Shown one piece after another: positions 17,898-27,551 of a DNA stretch of 64,000 nucleotides. The first letter of the stretch is position 1; each line of letters opens with the position of its first letter. The translations under genes and the position numbers were made by a program. Source of the stretch: Lachnospiraceae bacterium UBA3633 (GTDB lineage: Bacteria > Bacillota > Clostridia > Lachnospirales > Lachnospiraceae); the NCBI GenBank assembly GCA_002374095.1, contig DFKY01000020.1, forward strand, positions 34,568 through 98,567, read 5' to 3'. Below the pieces are notes generated by a model, which saw nothing but the letters and a program-made list of their open reading frames with translations, did not search any database and was not told the origin of the DNA.

Positions 17898-20207
17898 ATG
17901 GATTTAAGTGTATTAAACAAAGAACAAAAAGAAGCAGTTTTATATAATGATGGCCCACTTCTTGTGATTGCTGGTGCGGGTTCAGGTAAGACAAGAGTTA
18001 TCACATATAAGATAGCATATCTTGTAGAGAGCGGCATAAAACCAGAGAATATACTTGCAATTACATTCACCAATAAAGCAGCAAATGAGATGAAAGAAAG
18101 GGTAAATGCTCTTGTCTCAGAAAATGCTGATAGAGTATATGTATCTACATTTCATAAGTTTTGTGGAAGAGTACTTAGGGCTTTTATAGAGTCTATAGGA
18201 TACAATAGAAATTTTTCAATCTATGATGGTGATGATCAGAAAAAAGTAGTTGCAAAAATCATAAAAGCACTTGGCTATGATGATAAAAAGATAAAGGCAA
18301 GGGCAGTGTTAAATGCTATATCATATTGCAAAAATCATGATTTGAGCGTAGATGATTATAGAAAAGCTGCAAAAAGCGATACTACCAAAATCTATGCAAG
18401 AATTTTTGAAGAATATGAAAAAGAGATGTTTAAAAGTAATGCTATAGACTTTGATGACATGCTCTTACTTACTGTAAAAGTTCTAAAAGAAAATGAAGAA
18501 GCAAGAAAATTCTTGTCAAAAAGATATAAATACATATTGGTAGACGAGTACCAAGATACCAACCTTGTGCAATTTGAAATAGTGAATTTATTAACTAAAG
18601 GGTCTGACAATAAGTTAACTGTGGTTGGAGATGATGATCAGAGCATCTATAAATTTAGAGGGGCTGACATAAAAAATATACTTGAGTTTGAACATAATTT
18701 TAAAAATGCTAAAGTTGTAAAACTTACACAAAACTATCGTTCTACTAATAATATCCTATCAGTAGCAAATTCTATCATAAAGCATAATAATGGTAGAAAA
18801 GAAAAGAAACTTTGGTCCAATAATGGCGAAGGCCTGAAAGTTACTTTTACTGAATATGAAAGTGATAGTAAGGAAGCATATAAAATCATAAGTAATATAA
18901 AAGCAATTGGTAATTATAAAGAGACAGCAATTTTATATAGAACCAATGCTCAATCAAGAAGATTTGAAGAAATGTGCGTATCTTTTTCTGTCCCTTATAC
19001 TTTGGTTGGAGGAGTGCAGTTCTATGAGAGGCGAGAGATAAAGGATGTACTTTCTTACATGTATCTTCTCATCAATCCATATGATGCAAACAGTCTTTTT
19101 AGAATAATCAATGTACCAAAGAGAGGGATTGGTGATGTGACACTTGATAAGATATTAAAGTATAGTACAGATAATAACATATCACCACTTGATGCAGTTC
19201 GTGATTATGAAAATATAGGATTATCTACAAAGGCGAAGGCAAGTGTAAAAGATTTTGTAGACCTTATGGATGCACTTGCGAGTGAAAATGAGATAGATGG
19301 TATAATTGATAGACTACTTAAAAATTCATATGAAGATTTTTTAAGAGATGAATATGGTGATGAAGATGCAAATGATAGACTTGATAATATATATGAATTA
19401 AAGAATAAGGCTTTAACGTTTAAAAATGTATATCCAGATTTTATAGAAAATGATATAGCAAGAGATATGGCTAAAAACATATCTGCAAAAACCATTTTAG
19501 AAGATTTCTTGGCCGAGATAGCTCTTGTATCAGATACTGATGATCTTGATACTATGACAGATAAGATAACACTTATGAGCCTACACGCATCAAAGGGACT
19601 TGAGTTTGATACGGTATATCTCACAGGAATGAATGATGGAATATTTCCGTCATATCAGTCACTTGACTCTGGGGAAGAGGGCGATATTGAGGAAGAAAGA
19701 AGACTTTGCTATGTAGGCATAACTCGTGCAAAGAAAAATTTATATCTTTCAAGTGCAAGAAGAAGATTTAGAAATGGAAGAGAAGATATATTTGAGATAA
19801 GTAGATTTGTGTCAGAGATAGATGAAGGCTTTATAGATAAAAAGTTGCTTACAAGAGAAAGCATTTTTGAAGATGATTTTGATAGTAGCACTTGGTCGTA
19901 TAATAGATATCAAGGCAAAAAGAAAAGTTTTAAAAGTAATTATCTGACTAATGAAAAAAGTAGTAGTGTATCTGTGTCAAAAATTGATTTGAAAAAGAGC
20001 ATTGATACATATAAGACAGGTGCCAATATTGAAAAAATATCAGAATTATCGTATAAAGAAGGCGATAGAGTTAGTCACGTGAAGTTTGGAGATGGAAAAG
20101 TCATCAAGATAGAGGATATAGGACGTGACTATGAAGTTACAGTAGAGTTTGATGATTATGGCGAGAAAACACTTTTTGCAGCATTTGCAAAATTAGAAAA
20201 AATATAA
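17898..20207 (+). CDS. pcrA: UvrD/PcrA-type DNA helicase
   Basis: Superfamily 1A 3'-5' helicase used in repair and in clearing proteins from DNA. Motifs in order are GAGSGKTRVITYKIAYL (Walker A), FTNKAANEMKERV, VDEYQDTN (Walker B), GDDDQSIYKFRGAD (III), QNYRSTNNI (IV), LMSLHASKGLEFDTVYL (V) and VGITRAKKNLYLS (VI). The C-terminal 50 residues (EGDRVSHVKFGDGKVIKI and on) form the Tudor-like RNA polymerase-binding domain typical of Gram-positive PcrA, which favours PcrA over other UvrD paralogues. The length of 769 residues fits. A much shorter relative is present at 38317-39726. Confidence 0.93.
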   Translation: MDLSVLNKEQKEAVLYNDGPLLVIAGAGSGKTRVITYKIAYLVESGIKPENILAITFTNKAANEMKERVNALVSENADRVYVSTFHKFCGRVLRAFIESIGYNRNFSIYDGDDQKKVVAKIIKALGYDDKKIKARAVLNAISYCKNHDLSVDDYRKAAKSDTTKIYARIFEEYEKEMFKSNAIDFDDMLLLTVKVLKENEEARKFLSKRYKYILVDEYQDTNLVQFEIVNLLTKGSDNKLTVVGDDDQSIYKFRGADIKNILEFEHNFKNAKVVKLTQNYRSTNNILSVANSIIKHNNGRKEKKLWSNNGEGLKVTFTEYESDSKEAYKIISNIKAIGNYKETAILYRTNAQSRRFEEMCVSFSVPYTLVGGVQFYERREIKDVLSYMYLLINPYDANSLFRIINVPKRGIGDVTLDKILKYSTDNNISPLDAVRDYENIGLSTKAKASVKDFVDLMDALASENEIDGIIDRLLKNSYEDFLRDEYGDEDANDRLDNIYELKNKALTFKNVYPDFIENDIARDMAKNISAKTILEDFLAEIALVSDTDDLDTMTDKITLMSLHASKGLEFDTVYLTGMNDGIFPSYQSLDSGEEGDIEEERRLCYVGITRAKKNLYLSSARRRFRNGREDIFEISRFVSEIDEGFIDKKLLTRESIFEDDFDSSTWSYNRYQGKKKSFKSNYLTNEKSSSVSVSKIDLKKSIDTYKTGANIEKISELSYKEGDRVSHVKFGDGKVIKIEDIGRDYEVTVEFDDYGEKTLFAAFAKLEKI

Positions 20208-20247
20208 TATGTTGGAACCTTTTCGAGGTGCCCTTAAGGAGGAAGTT

Positions 20248-21648
20248 ATGTCGAAAGTAAAGATAGTGGATACAACTCTTAGAGATGCGCATCAGAGTCT
20301 TATAGCTACACGTATGCCATACAGCGAGATGGAACCAGTACTTGATGATATGGACAATATCGGATTTCATGCTGTAGAATGCTGGGGCGGAGCTACCTTT
20401 GACGCATGCCTTAGATTTCTAAAAGAGGATCCGTGGGAAAGACTTCGCAATTTTAAAAAGCATTTCAAGAAAACAAAACTTCAGATGCTATTTCGTGGTC
20501 AAAACATACTCGGGTACAATCACTATGCTGATGATACTGTTGAGTTCTTTGTAAAAAAATCTATCGAGAATGGTATAGATATCATAAGAGTTTTTGACTG
20601 CTTAAATGACATAAGAAATCTAAAGACTTGCATAGACGCTACAAAAAAAGAGGGCGGACATCTTCAAGTTGCATTTTCTTATACTTTAGGTGATGCTTAT
20701 ACACTTGAGTACTGGGCAAAGCTTGCGAAAGATCTTGAGAATATGGGCGCAGACTCACTTTGTATAAAAGACATGGCAGGACTTTTACTTCCTTATAAGG
20801 CGTATGAACTTGTATCTACACTTAAAAAATCCACAAAACTTCCTATAGAACTTCATACACACTATACATCTGGTATGGCTTCAATGGCAGCCATGAAGTC
20901 AGTAGAAGCAGGATGCGACATTATAGATACTGCTCTTTCTCCATTTGCGCTTGGTACATCACAACCGGCAACTGATGTCATGGTAAAGGCATTTGAAGGG
21001 ACAGAGTATGATACGGGACTTGACATCAATAAATTAATTGAGCTTGCAAAGTACTTTAATAAATATAGAGAAGAATGCTTAAAGACAGGACTTTTAAATC
21101 CAAAAGTCCTTGGAGTTAATGTCAATACACTTAAGTATCAAGTACCTGGAGGTATGCTTTCTAATCTTATATCTCAACTTACTGAAGCAGGAAAACTTGA
21201 TAAACTTGATGAAGTGCTTGAAGAGATTCCGAGAGTTCGTGAGGATTTTGGTGAGCCACCTCTTGTGACACCATCATCACAGATAGTAGGTACACAGGCA
21301 GTTATGAATGTACTTGCTGGAGAAAGATATAAGATGGTACCAAAGGAATCAAAAAAACTTGTACGTGGTGAATTTGGTCAGACGATAAAACCAATGAATC
21401 CTGAAGTTGTAAAAAAGATTCTTGGTGATGAACCGCAGATAAAAGGTAGACCAGCAGATAATATAAAGCCACAACTTAAAGATTTTGAGAAAGAAATGGG
21501 ATTTTATAAAAAGCAAGATGAAGATATATTGTCATATGCATTATTCCCAAGTGTAGCAAAAGAATTTTTTGAATATCGTATGACTAAGGACACAGGAGTT
21601 GATTCAACCCTTGTAGATAGAGAAGAAGGGGTATATCCTATACAATAA
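20248..21648 (+). CDS. oadA: Biotin-dependent carboxyltransferase subunit (oxaloacetate decarboxylase alpha / pyruvate carboxylase B type)
   Basis: A TIM-barrel carboxyltransferase with DTTLRDAHQSLIATRM at the N-terminus, ESxxIRVFDCLND-like barrel strands, the metal and substrate block CIKDMAGLLLPYKA and HTHYTSGMASMAA. Together with a biotin carrier, such enzymes move CO2 between oxaloacetate or pyruvate and biotin. The 466-residue protein stops after the carboxyltransferase and conserved C-terminal domain and has no biotin-carrier segment with an MKM motif. No carrier, beta or gamma subunit lies nearby, so partners must be elsewhere. The start at 20248 follows AAGGAGG (20236-20242); an upstream ATG at 20209 lacks one. 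Whether it works as sodium-pumping decarboxylase or pyruvate carboxylase cannot be told from this gene alone. Confidence 0.87.
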   Translation: MSKVKIVDTTLRDAHQSLIATRMPYSEMEPVLDDMDNIGFHAVECWGGATFDACLRFLKEDPWERLRNFKKHFKKTKLQMLFRGQNILGYNHYADDTVEFFVKKSIENGIDIIRVFDCLNDIRNLKTCIDATKKEGGHLQVAFSYTLGDAYTLEYWAKLAKDLENMGADSLCIKDMAGLLLPYKAYELVSTLKKSTKLPIELHTHYTSGMASMAAMKSVEAGCDIIDTALSPFALGTSQPATDVMVKAFEGTEYDTGLDINKLIELAKYFNKYREECLKTGLLNPKVLGVNVNTLKYQVPGGMLSNLISQLTEAGKLDKLDEVLEEIPRVREDFGEPPLVTPSSQIVGTQAVMNVLAGERYKMVPKESKKLVRGEFGQTIKPMNPEVVKKILGDEPQIKGRPADNIKPQLKDFEKEMGFYKKQDEDILSYALFPSVAKEFFEYRMTKDTGVDSTLVDREEGVYPIQ

Positions 21649-21662
21649 GGAGACTATAGATT

Positions 21663-22547
21663 ATGAAAGGTATAATTCTTGCAGGTGGTTCAGGCACAAG
21701 ACTTTATCCACTCACTATGGTTACATCAAAACAGTTACTTCCTATATATGATAAACCGATGATATATTATCCACTCTCTGTGCTTATGAGAGCAGGGATG
21801 AAAGATATACTTGTGATATCTACGCCACAAGATACTCCAAGATTTAGAGATTTGCTTAAAGATGGTAGTCAATTTGGAATCAATCTTTCTTATAAAGTAC
21901 AACCAAGTCCTGATGGACTTGCAGAAGCATTTATATTGGGTGCTGATTTTATAGGAAATGATACAGCATCAATGATTCTAGGGGATAATATATTTTATGG
22001 GCATGGCTTTTCTGACAAGATAAAAAAAGCAGCAAGCATAAAGACGGGAGCTACTGTCTTTGGATACTATGTGGATGACCCAGAGAGATTTGGCATAGTT
22101 GAGTTTGATAAAAATGGTAAAGCTATAAGTATAGAAGAAAAGCCTGAGAAACCAAAGTCTAATTACTGTGTCACAGGACTATATTTTTATGACAATGATG
22201 TAGTGACATATGCAAAAAATTTAAAGCCATCAAAGAGAGGAGAGCTTGAGATTACCGATCTCAACCGAATCTATCTTGAAAAAGGGATGCTAGATGTTGA
22301 GCTTCTTGGAGCAGGATTTACTTGGCTTGATACAGGGACTCATGAATCACTTGTTGAAGCTACTAATTTTGTAAAAACCATCGAAGACCATCAACATAGA
22401 AAGATTGCATGTCTTGAAGAGATAGCATATAGAAATGGGTGGATAGATGACAACAAGATGGAAGAAGCATATGAGCTATATAAGAAAAATGAATACGGAA
22501 AGTATCTTAAAGATGTGCTTGATGGTAAATACATAAATCAAATATAA
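21663..22547 (+). CDS. rfbA: Glucose-1-phosphate thymidylyltransferase
   Basis: First enzyme of dTDP-L-rhamnose synthesis: glucose 1-phosphate plus dTTP gives dTDP-glucose. The nucleotidyltransferase signature GIILAGGSGTRLYPLT and the family block SKQLLPIYDKPMIYYPLS are intact, followed by LGDNIFYG, YCVTGLYFYDNDVV and WLDTGTHESL. The length of 294 residues is typical. AAGGAGAC lies just upstream of the ATG. It heads an rfbA-rfbB-rfbD set from which rfbC is missing. Confidence 0.97.
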   Translation: MKGIILAGGSGTRLYPLTMVTSKQLLPIYDKPMIYYPLSVLMRAGMKDILVISTPQDTPRFRDLLKDGSQFGINLSYKVQPSPDGLAEAFILGADFIGNDTASMILGDNIFYGHGFSDKIKKAASIKTGATVFGYYVDDPERFGIVEFDKNGKAISIEEKPEKPKSNYCVTGLYFYDNDVVTYAKNLKPSKRGELEITDLNRIYLEKGMLDVELLGAGFTWLDTGTHESLVEATNFVKTIEDHQHRKIACLEEIAYRNGWIDDNKMEEAYELYKKNEYGKYLKDVLDGKYINQI

Positions 22548-22583
22548 GTTTTAAGAAAAATAATAATTGATGGAGAGATCAGT

Positions 22584-23609
22584 ATGAATATTATTGTTAC
22601 AGGTGGAGCAGGTTTTATAGGTGGCAACTTTATGCATTATATGGTGGGGACTTATCTTGATGATAGGATTATATGTATAGACTCACTTACTTATGCAGGG
22701 AATATGGAGACTCTTGAGCCTATAAAAGACAAAAAGAATTTTGTGTTTTATAAAGTTGATATAACAGATCGAAAATCTGTATATGAGATTTTTGAGAAAG
22801 AGAAACCTGACTATTGCATCAATTTTGCAGCAGAATCACATGTAGATAGATCTGTAGAAGATCCTGAAATCTTTCTTAGAACCAATGTATTGGGCACAGA
22901 AGTTTTGCTTGATGCGTGTAGAAAATATGGTATCAAAAGATATCATCAGGTATCAACAGATGAAGTATATGGCGATCTTCCACTTGATAGACCAGATCTA
23001 CAATTTGATGAAAGCTATCCAATAAAGACCTCAAGTCCGTATTCTGCATCAAAAGCTTCAGCGGATTTACTCACATTTGCTTATGCCAGGACATATAAAT
23101 TACCTTGTACTATAAGTAGATGCTCTAATAACTATGGACCATATCATTTTCCAGAGAAACTTATACCACTTATGATAACACGTGCACTAAATGATGAGAA
23201 ACTTCCTGTATATGGTGATGGAAAAAATGTACGTGATTGGTTGTATGTACTTGATCACTGCCGTGCAATTGATATGATTGTGAGAAAGAGTCCTGATGGT
23301 GAAGTTTATAATATAGGTGGTCATGCAGAGATGGCCAATATAGATATAGTAAAACTTATACTTAAGAAACTTGGCAAATCTGAATCACTTATTGAATACG
23401 TGAAGGATAGACCAGGACATGATCTTCGTTATGCAATGAATCCAAGAAAGATTGAAGAGAAGCTTAGATGGAAGCCATCAGTTACTTTTGAAGAGGGCAT
23501 AGACAAGACTATAAGCTGGTATCTTAATAATAAGGCTTGGTGGGAGCATATAATAAGCGGAGAGTACAAAAATTATTTTGACAAGATGTATGGGTATAGG
23601 ATGAGCTAA
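22584..23609 (+). CDS. rfbB: dTDP-glucose 4,6-dehydratase
   Basis: Second step of dTDP-rhamnose synthesis, giving dTDP-4-keto-6-deoxyglucose. It is an extended short-chain dehydrogenase with TGGAGFIGGNF for NAD binding, NFAAESHVDRS, STDEVYGDLP with the catalytic Asp-Glu, YSASKASADLL with the YxxxK pair, and NNYGPYHFPEKLIPL. The length of 341 residues is standard. A GGAGA ribosome binding site precedes the ATG. Confidence 0.97.
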   Translation: MNIIVTGGAGFIGGNFMHYMVGTYLDDRIICIDSLTYAGNMETLEPIKDKKNFVFYKVDITDRKSVYEIFEKEKPDYCINFAAESHVDRSVEDPEIFLRTNVLGTEVLLDACRKYGIKRYHQVSTDEVYGDLPLDRPDLQFDESYPIKTSSPYSASKASADLLTFAYARTYKLPCTISRCSNNYGPYHFPEKLIPLMITRALNDEKLPVYGDGKNVRDWLYVLDHCRAIDMIVRKSPDGEVYNIGGHAEMANIDIVKLILKKLGKSESLIEYVKDRPGHDLRYAMNPRKIEEKLRWKPSVTFEEGIDKTISWYLNNKAWWEHIISGEYKNYFDKMYGYRMS

Positions 23610-23612
23610 TAT

Positions 23613-24476
23613 ATGATAGATAACGAAAAAAAATATGTACTGGTGACAGGTGCAACTGGACAACTTGGATCTGACATAGTGAAAGAACTTACCAAAAGAG
23701 AGATACATACTATAGGGATAGGCAGCAGAGACCTTGATATCACAGATAGTGAAGCAGTCTTTAACTTTTTTAATTCATTTAAGTTTAGTCATGTGATACA
23801 CGCAGCGGCTTATACAAAAGTTGATAAGGCTCAAGATGAAAGAGATTTAAATTACGAAATCAATGTCCGTGGTACAGAAAATATAGTGTCTGGTTGTTAT
23901 AAATATAGTATACCCATGACATACTTTTCTACAGACTATGTTTTTGGAGGAGATGGGGATAGACCTTATAGGGAAGATGATGAGAAGAATCCTTTGTGTG
24001 AATATGCAAACGCAAAGTTACAAGGAGAAGAACTTGTAAAAAAATTAAATGAATATTTTATATTTAGGATATCTTGGGTCTTTGGAAAGAATGGTACTAA
24101 TTTTATAAATACTATGCTTAAACTTTCAGAGACAAAAAAAGAACTACGAGTAGTGTCAGATCAGATAGGCTCACCTTCATATACAGTAGATATAGCAAAA
24201 GAAGTAGTAGATGTCATAAAAAGTAAAAAATATGGTATATATCATCTGACAAATGAAGGATATGTATCTTGGGCTGATTTTGCGAGAAAGATATTTGATA
24301 TGACAAAAAAAGACATAAAAGTATATGATATAACTACAGAAGAATATAATGCAAAAGCTAAGAGACCTAAAAATTCAAGATTAAGTAAAGAAAAATTGTA
24401 TAGTGAAGGATTTAGCAAGATGCCAACATGGGATGATGCACTTAATCGTTATCTAAAAGAGATTAATGTAATATAG
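23613..24476 (+). CDS. rfbD: dTDP-4-dehydrorhamnose reductase
   Basis: Last step of dTDP-L-rhamnose synthesis. The N-terminal GATGQLGSDIVKEL binds NAD(P)H. HAAAYTKVDKAQ, FSTDYVFGG and YANAKLQGEELV (YxxxK) are the RmlD signature blocks, with LTNEGYVSWADFA near the C-terminus. The 3,5-epimerase step (rfbC) that should come between RfbB and RfbD is not encoded in this cluster. The gene starts three bases after rfbB, with no strong separate ribosome binding site. Confidence 0.95.
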   Translation: MIDNEKKYVLVTGATGQLGSDIVKELTKREIHTIGIGSRDLDITDSEAVFNFFNSFKFSHVIHAAAYTKVDKAQDERDLNYEINVRGTENIVSGCYKYSIPMTYFSTDYVFGGDGDRPYREDDEKNPLCEYANAKLQGEELVKKLNEYFIFRISWVFGKNGTNFINTMLKLSETKKELRVVSDQIGSPSYTVDIAKEVVDVIKSKKYGIYHLTNEGYVSWADFARKIFDMTKKDIKVYDITTEEYNAKAKRPKNSRLSKEKLYSEGFSKMPTWDDALNRYLKEINVI

Positions 24477-24486
24477 TGGAGTGGAT

Positions 24487-25833
24487 ATGGGAAAGTATTT
24501 TGGAACAGATGGTTTTAGAGGAGAGGCCAATATAGGACTTACAGCTGACCATGCATTTAAGGTTGGCAAGTTCCTTGGTTATTACTTTAAGAAAAAAAAT
24601 AAAAATTGCCGTATAGTCATAGGAAAGGATACGAGACGTTCAAGTTATATGTTTGAATATGCTATTGCTGCAGGTATAACATCAACAGGCGCAGATGCAT
24701 ATCTTCTTCATGTGACAAGTACTCCTTCTATAAGTTATGTAGTAAGGACAGAACAATTTGATCTTGGAGTTATGATTTCTGCATCTCATAATCCGTATTA
24801 TGACAATGGTATAAAACTTATCAATTCAAGTGGTGAGAAACTTGAGGAAAGTGTCACTGATCTTATTGAAGATTATCTTGACGGAAAGATAGAAGAGATT
24901 CCATTTGCGACAAAGACAGATATAGGTAGGACTGTAGATTATTTTGCTGGTAGAAATAGATATATCGGGTACCTTATCTCAATACCAATGAATAGCTTTA
25001 AAGACAAAAAGGTAGCACTTGATCTTGCGAATGGTTCTGCTTTTCAGATAGCAAAAGGAGTGTTTGATGCACTTGGCGCAGAAACTTATGTCATAAATAA
25101 TTCGCCAAATGGATCAAATATTAATGACAATGCTGGTTCTACTCATATAGAAGGGCTTAAAAACTATGTGATAGAGCATGGTATGGACATAGGATTTGCG
25201 TATGATGGTGATGCAGATAGATGTATAGCTGTAGATGAAAAGGGCAATATAGTTGATGGGGATAAAATACTTTATATTTGCGGAAAAGCTTTGAAAGAAG
25301 AAGGGAAGCTGAAAAAAGATACAGTAGTGACTACGGTTATGTCCAATCTTGGACTTTATAAAGCATTTGACAAGCTTGGCATAAAATATGAGAAAACAGA
25401 TGTTGGTGACAAGAATGTACAAGCTGTTATATCAAAAAATGATTATTCACTTGGCGGTGAGCAATCAGGTCATATAATATTTGCAAAGCATGCAAATACA
25501 GGTGATGGAGTGCTTACCTCATTAAAACTTATGGATGTGATAATAAGCAAAAAGACGACATTGAGTGAGATGACGAAAGAGTTAGAGCTTTTCCCACAAG
25601 TTCTGAAAAATGTTGCTGTAAAAGATAAGGTAAAATGTATGGAAGATACTGATGTAAAGAGTGTTGCTGAAAATGTCGTAAAAGAACTTGGTGATGATGG
25701 ACGACTTGTTTTTAGAGCTTCAGGAACAGAAAGCGTAGTTCGCATTATGGTTGAAGCAAAAGATAAAGCACTTTGTGATAAGCATATTAAAAAAATAGAA
25801 GATATGATTATTAAAAAAGGTCATACGATTTGA
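24487..25833 (+). CDS. glmM: Phosphoglucosamine mutase
   Basis: Interconverts glucosamine 6-phosphate and 1-phosphate on the route to UDP-GlcNAc and peptidoglycan. GKYFGTDGFRGEAN opens the protein, the phosphoserine loop is ISASHNPYYDNGIKL, the metal loop is DGDADRCIAVDEKG, and the sugar-phosphate-binding loop is FRASGTESVVRIM. The ATG at 24487, with GGAG at 24478-24481, is preferred over the GTG at 24481. The 448-residue length is normal. The last base overlaps the start of the LtaS-like gene. Confidence 0.94.
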   Translation: MGKYFGTDGFRGEANIGLTADHAFKVGKFLGYYFKKKNKNCRIVIGKDTRRSSYMFEYAIAAGITSTGADAYLLHVTSTPSISYVVRTEQFDLGVMISASHNPYYDNGIKLINSSGEKLEESVTDLIEDYLDGKIEEIPFATKTDIGRTVDYFAGRNRYIGYLISIPMNSFKDKKVALDLANGSAFQIAKGVFDALGAETYVINNSPNGSNINDNAGSTHIEGLKNYVIEHGMDIGFAYDGDADRCIAVDEKGNIVDGDKILYICGKALKEEGKLKKDTVVTTVMSNLGLYKAFDKLGIKYEKTDVGDKNVQAVISKNDYSLGGEQSGHIIFAKHANTGDGVLTSLKLMDVIISKKTTLSEMTKELELFPQVLKNVAVKDKVKCMEDTDVKSVAENVVKELGDDGRLVFRASGTESVVRIMVEAKDKALCDKHIKKIEDMIIKKGHTI

Positions 25834-27551
25834 TGATGCTATTTTTGATTTTCGATATTATAATTATATATTTATTTTCTCAAAGCATAGCAAGTGGCAA
25901 GTGGTCATTTATGCCACGAAAAAGAGGTTATCTGTTTTATAATTTTCTCTCTGTTTTGTTAGTTTATAGTTTCTTTGGAATTTTCATAATATATCATCAT
26001 ATTATCATCTTAATTACAATTCTACTATTTTATGTGTTATCGCTGACCATGTATTATGTACATGAGTTTAGAGGAACAAATATTTCACTTTCAGATGTAT
26101 TGTCACTTAATACTGCAAAAGAAGTAGCTGGTGGATATGAGTATAAAATAAAGCCGATTTTTGTGATAGGACTTATCGTTGTGATAGAAGAATGCATAAG
26201 ACGGATTATGATTATAAGACAAATGATGGCTTTGTATGATAGTGGCTCTTTACATGCAAGAAGTATGTCACATGACATAGTGTTAAGCTTAAGGATTAAT
26301 TTTGTACCGCTTGTCTTATTTTTAATAATACTTTTCTTACTCTATAAAAAGATAAACATGAGTAAATATGATTATTCGCTTTCTGCTGGAGAAAATGAAG
26401 GATATATTTATAACTTCTTTTCTTCTATACCAATTTTTCATGCTAAAAAAAATAGCGAAGACATTTTGAGTATAGATGCGGAAGTTAGAGATTTAATTGA
26501 AAATGCAGGTGCTATTGATAAAAAAGATATAGATAAGAAAAGCCTACCTCATGTGATTGTAGTTATGAATGAGAGCTTTGGATCTGTTCACTATGCTGTA
26601 GATACAGATGTAGAAGTAACGCCGTATTATGATAGCTTACAAGGACTTACAAAAGGCAATCTTTATGTCAATACTTTTGGCGGAGGCACAGCAAATACCG
26701 AATTTGAGTTTTTGACAAGCATGACAATTGGAAATTATGATTTCCCAGTTATGCCATATAATAATTTCGTGAAAAGAGATAAATATAGTTTAGCAAGATA
26801 TTTTAAAAGTCTAGATTATAAAACAATAGCAATGCATCCTTATACAGCCACAAATTATCATAGGGATCTTGTATATAAAATGTTTGGATTTGATGAATTA
26901 TTGTTTTTTAATGATTTTAGAGAAAAAAAGTACATCAGAGATTTTGTGTCAGATGAGTCATTTTATGAAGAAATAATTAGGCGCTATAAAGAAAATGTGA
27001 TAAATGGAAAGAAACTTTTCCTTTTTGGTATAACAATGCAAAATCATAGTGGATATAGTCACTTTGATGGAGAGATGGTAAAGTCTAAAATTGCCGGAGA
27101 GAAAGAGTCGATTGACTCATATTTATCGCTGATTAAGATATCAGATGATGCACTTAAAACACTTATGGATTATTTTGAAAAAGAAGATGAGCGAGTAGTT
27201 ATACTATTTTTTGGCGATCACAATGCAAGTTTTGGAACAGTACAAAATAAACTATTGTATGGTGAAAGTACAGACTACGAATTTACAAACGCATATAAAG
27301 TGCCATTTTTTATCTATGACAATAAATCAAGTGATGATGACTATATAGATTCAATTTCTGCCAATTTTTTAAGCATAGAGCTTCTGAAGAAGGCGAATCT
27401 ACCTTATGATAAACTTCATGATTTTCTTTCTAAAATATATGATGAGTATCCTACTTACAACTATCATAAAAGAAAAAATAGAAACACAAAGAAAACGTCT
27501 TATATACCATATGATCTGTATATGCAGTACGAAAAGGAATATTTACGATGA
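25833..27551 (+). CDS. LtaS/MdoB-like phosphoglycerol transferase, membrane-bound sulfatase-fold enzyme
   Basis: The N-terminal 180 residues contain about five hydrophobic segments. The rest is an extracellular alkaline-phosphatase-like domain. Key blocks are PHVIVVMNESFGSVH (metal Glu), GGGTANTEFEF with the probable catalytic threonine T286, TMQNHSGYSHF, and FFGDHNASFG (metal Asp-His). LtaS enzymes transfer glycerol phosphate from phosphatidylglycerol to build lipoteichoic acid; relatives modify other surface glycans. It starts by TGATG overlap with glmM and ends by ATGA overlap with the cysteine desulfurase gene. The exact acceptor is unknown, so I give no gene symbol. Confidence 0.88.
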   Translation: MMLFLIFDIIIIYLFSQSIASGKWSFMPRKRGYLFYNFLSVLLVYSFFGIFIIYHHIIILITILLFYVLSLTMYYVHEFRGTNISLSDVLSLNTAKEVAGGYEYKIKPIFVIGLIVVIEECIRRIMIIRQMMALYDSGSLHARSMSHDIVLSLRINFVPLVLFLIILFLLYKKINMSKYDYSLSAGENEGYIYNFFSSIPIFHAKKNSEDILSIDAEVRDLIENAGAIDKKDIDKKSLPHVIVVMNESFGSVHYAVDTDVEVTPYYDSLQGLTKGNLYVNTFGGGTANTEFEFLTSMTIGNYDFPVMPYNNFVKRDKYSLARYFKSLDYKTIAMHPYTATNYHRDLVYKMFGFDELLFFNDFREKKYIRDFVSDESFYEEIIRRYKENVINGKKLFLFGITMQNHSGYSHFDGEMVKSKIAGEKESIDSYLSLIKISDDALKTLMDYFEKEDERVVILFFGDHNASFGTVQNKLLYGESTDYEFTNAYKVPFFIYDNKSSDDDYIDSISANFLSIELLKKANLPYDKLHDFLSKIYDEYPTYNYHKRKNRNTKKTSYIPYDLYMQYEKEYLR

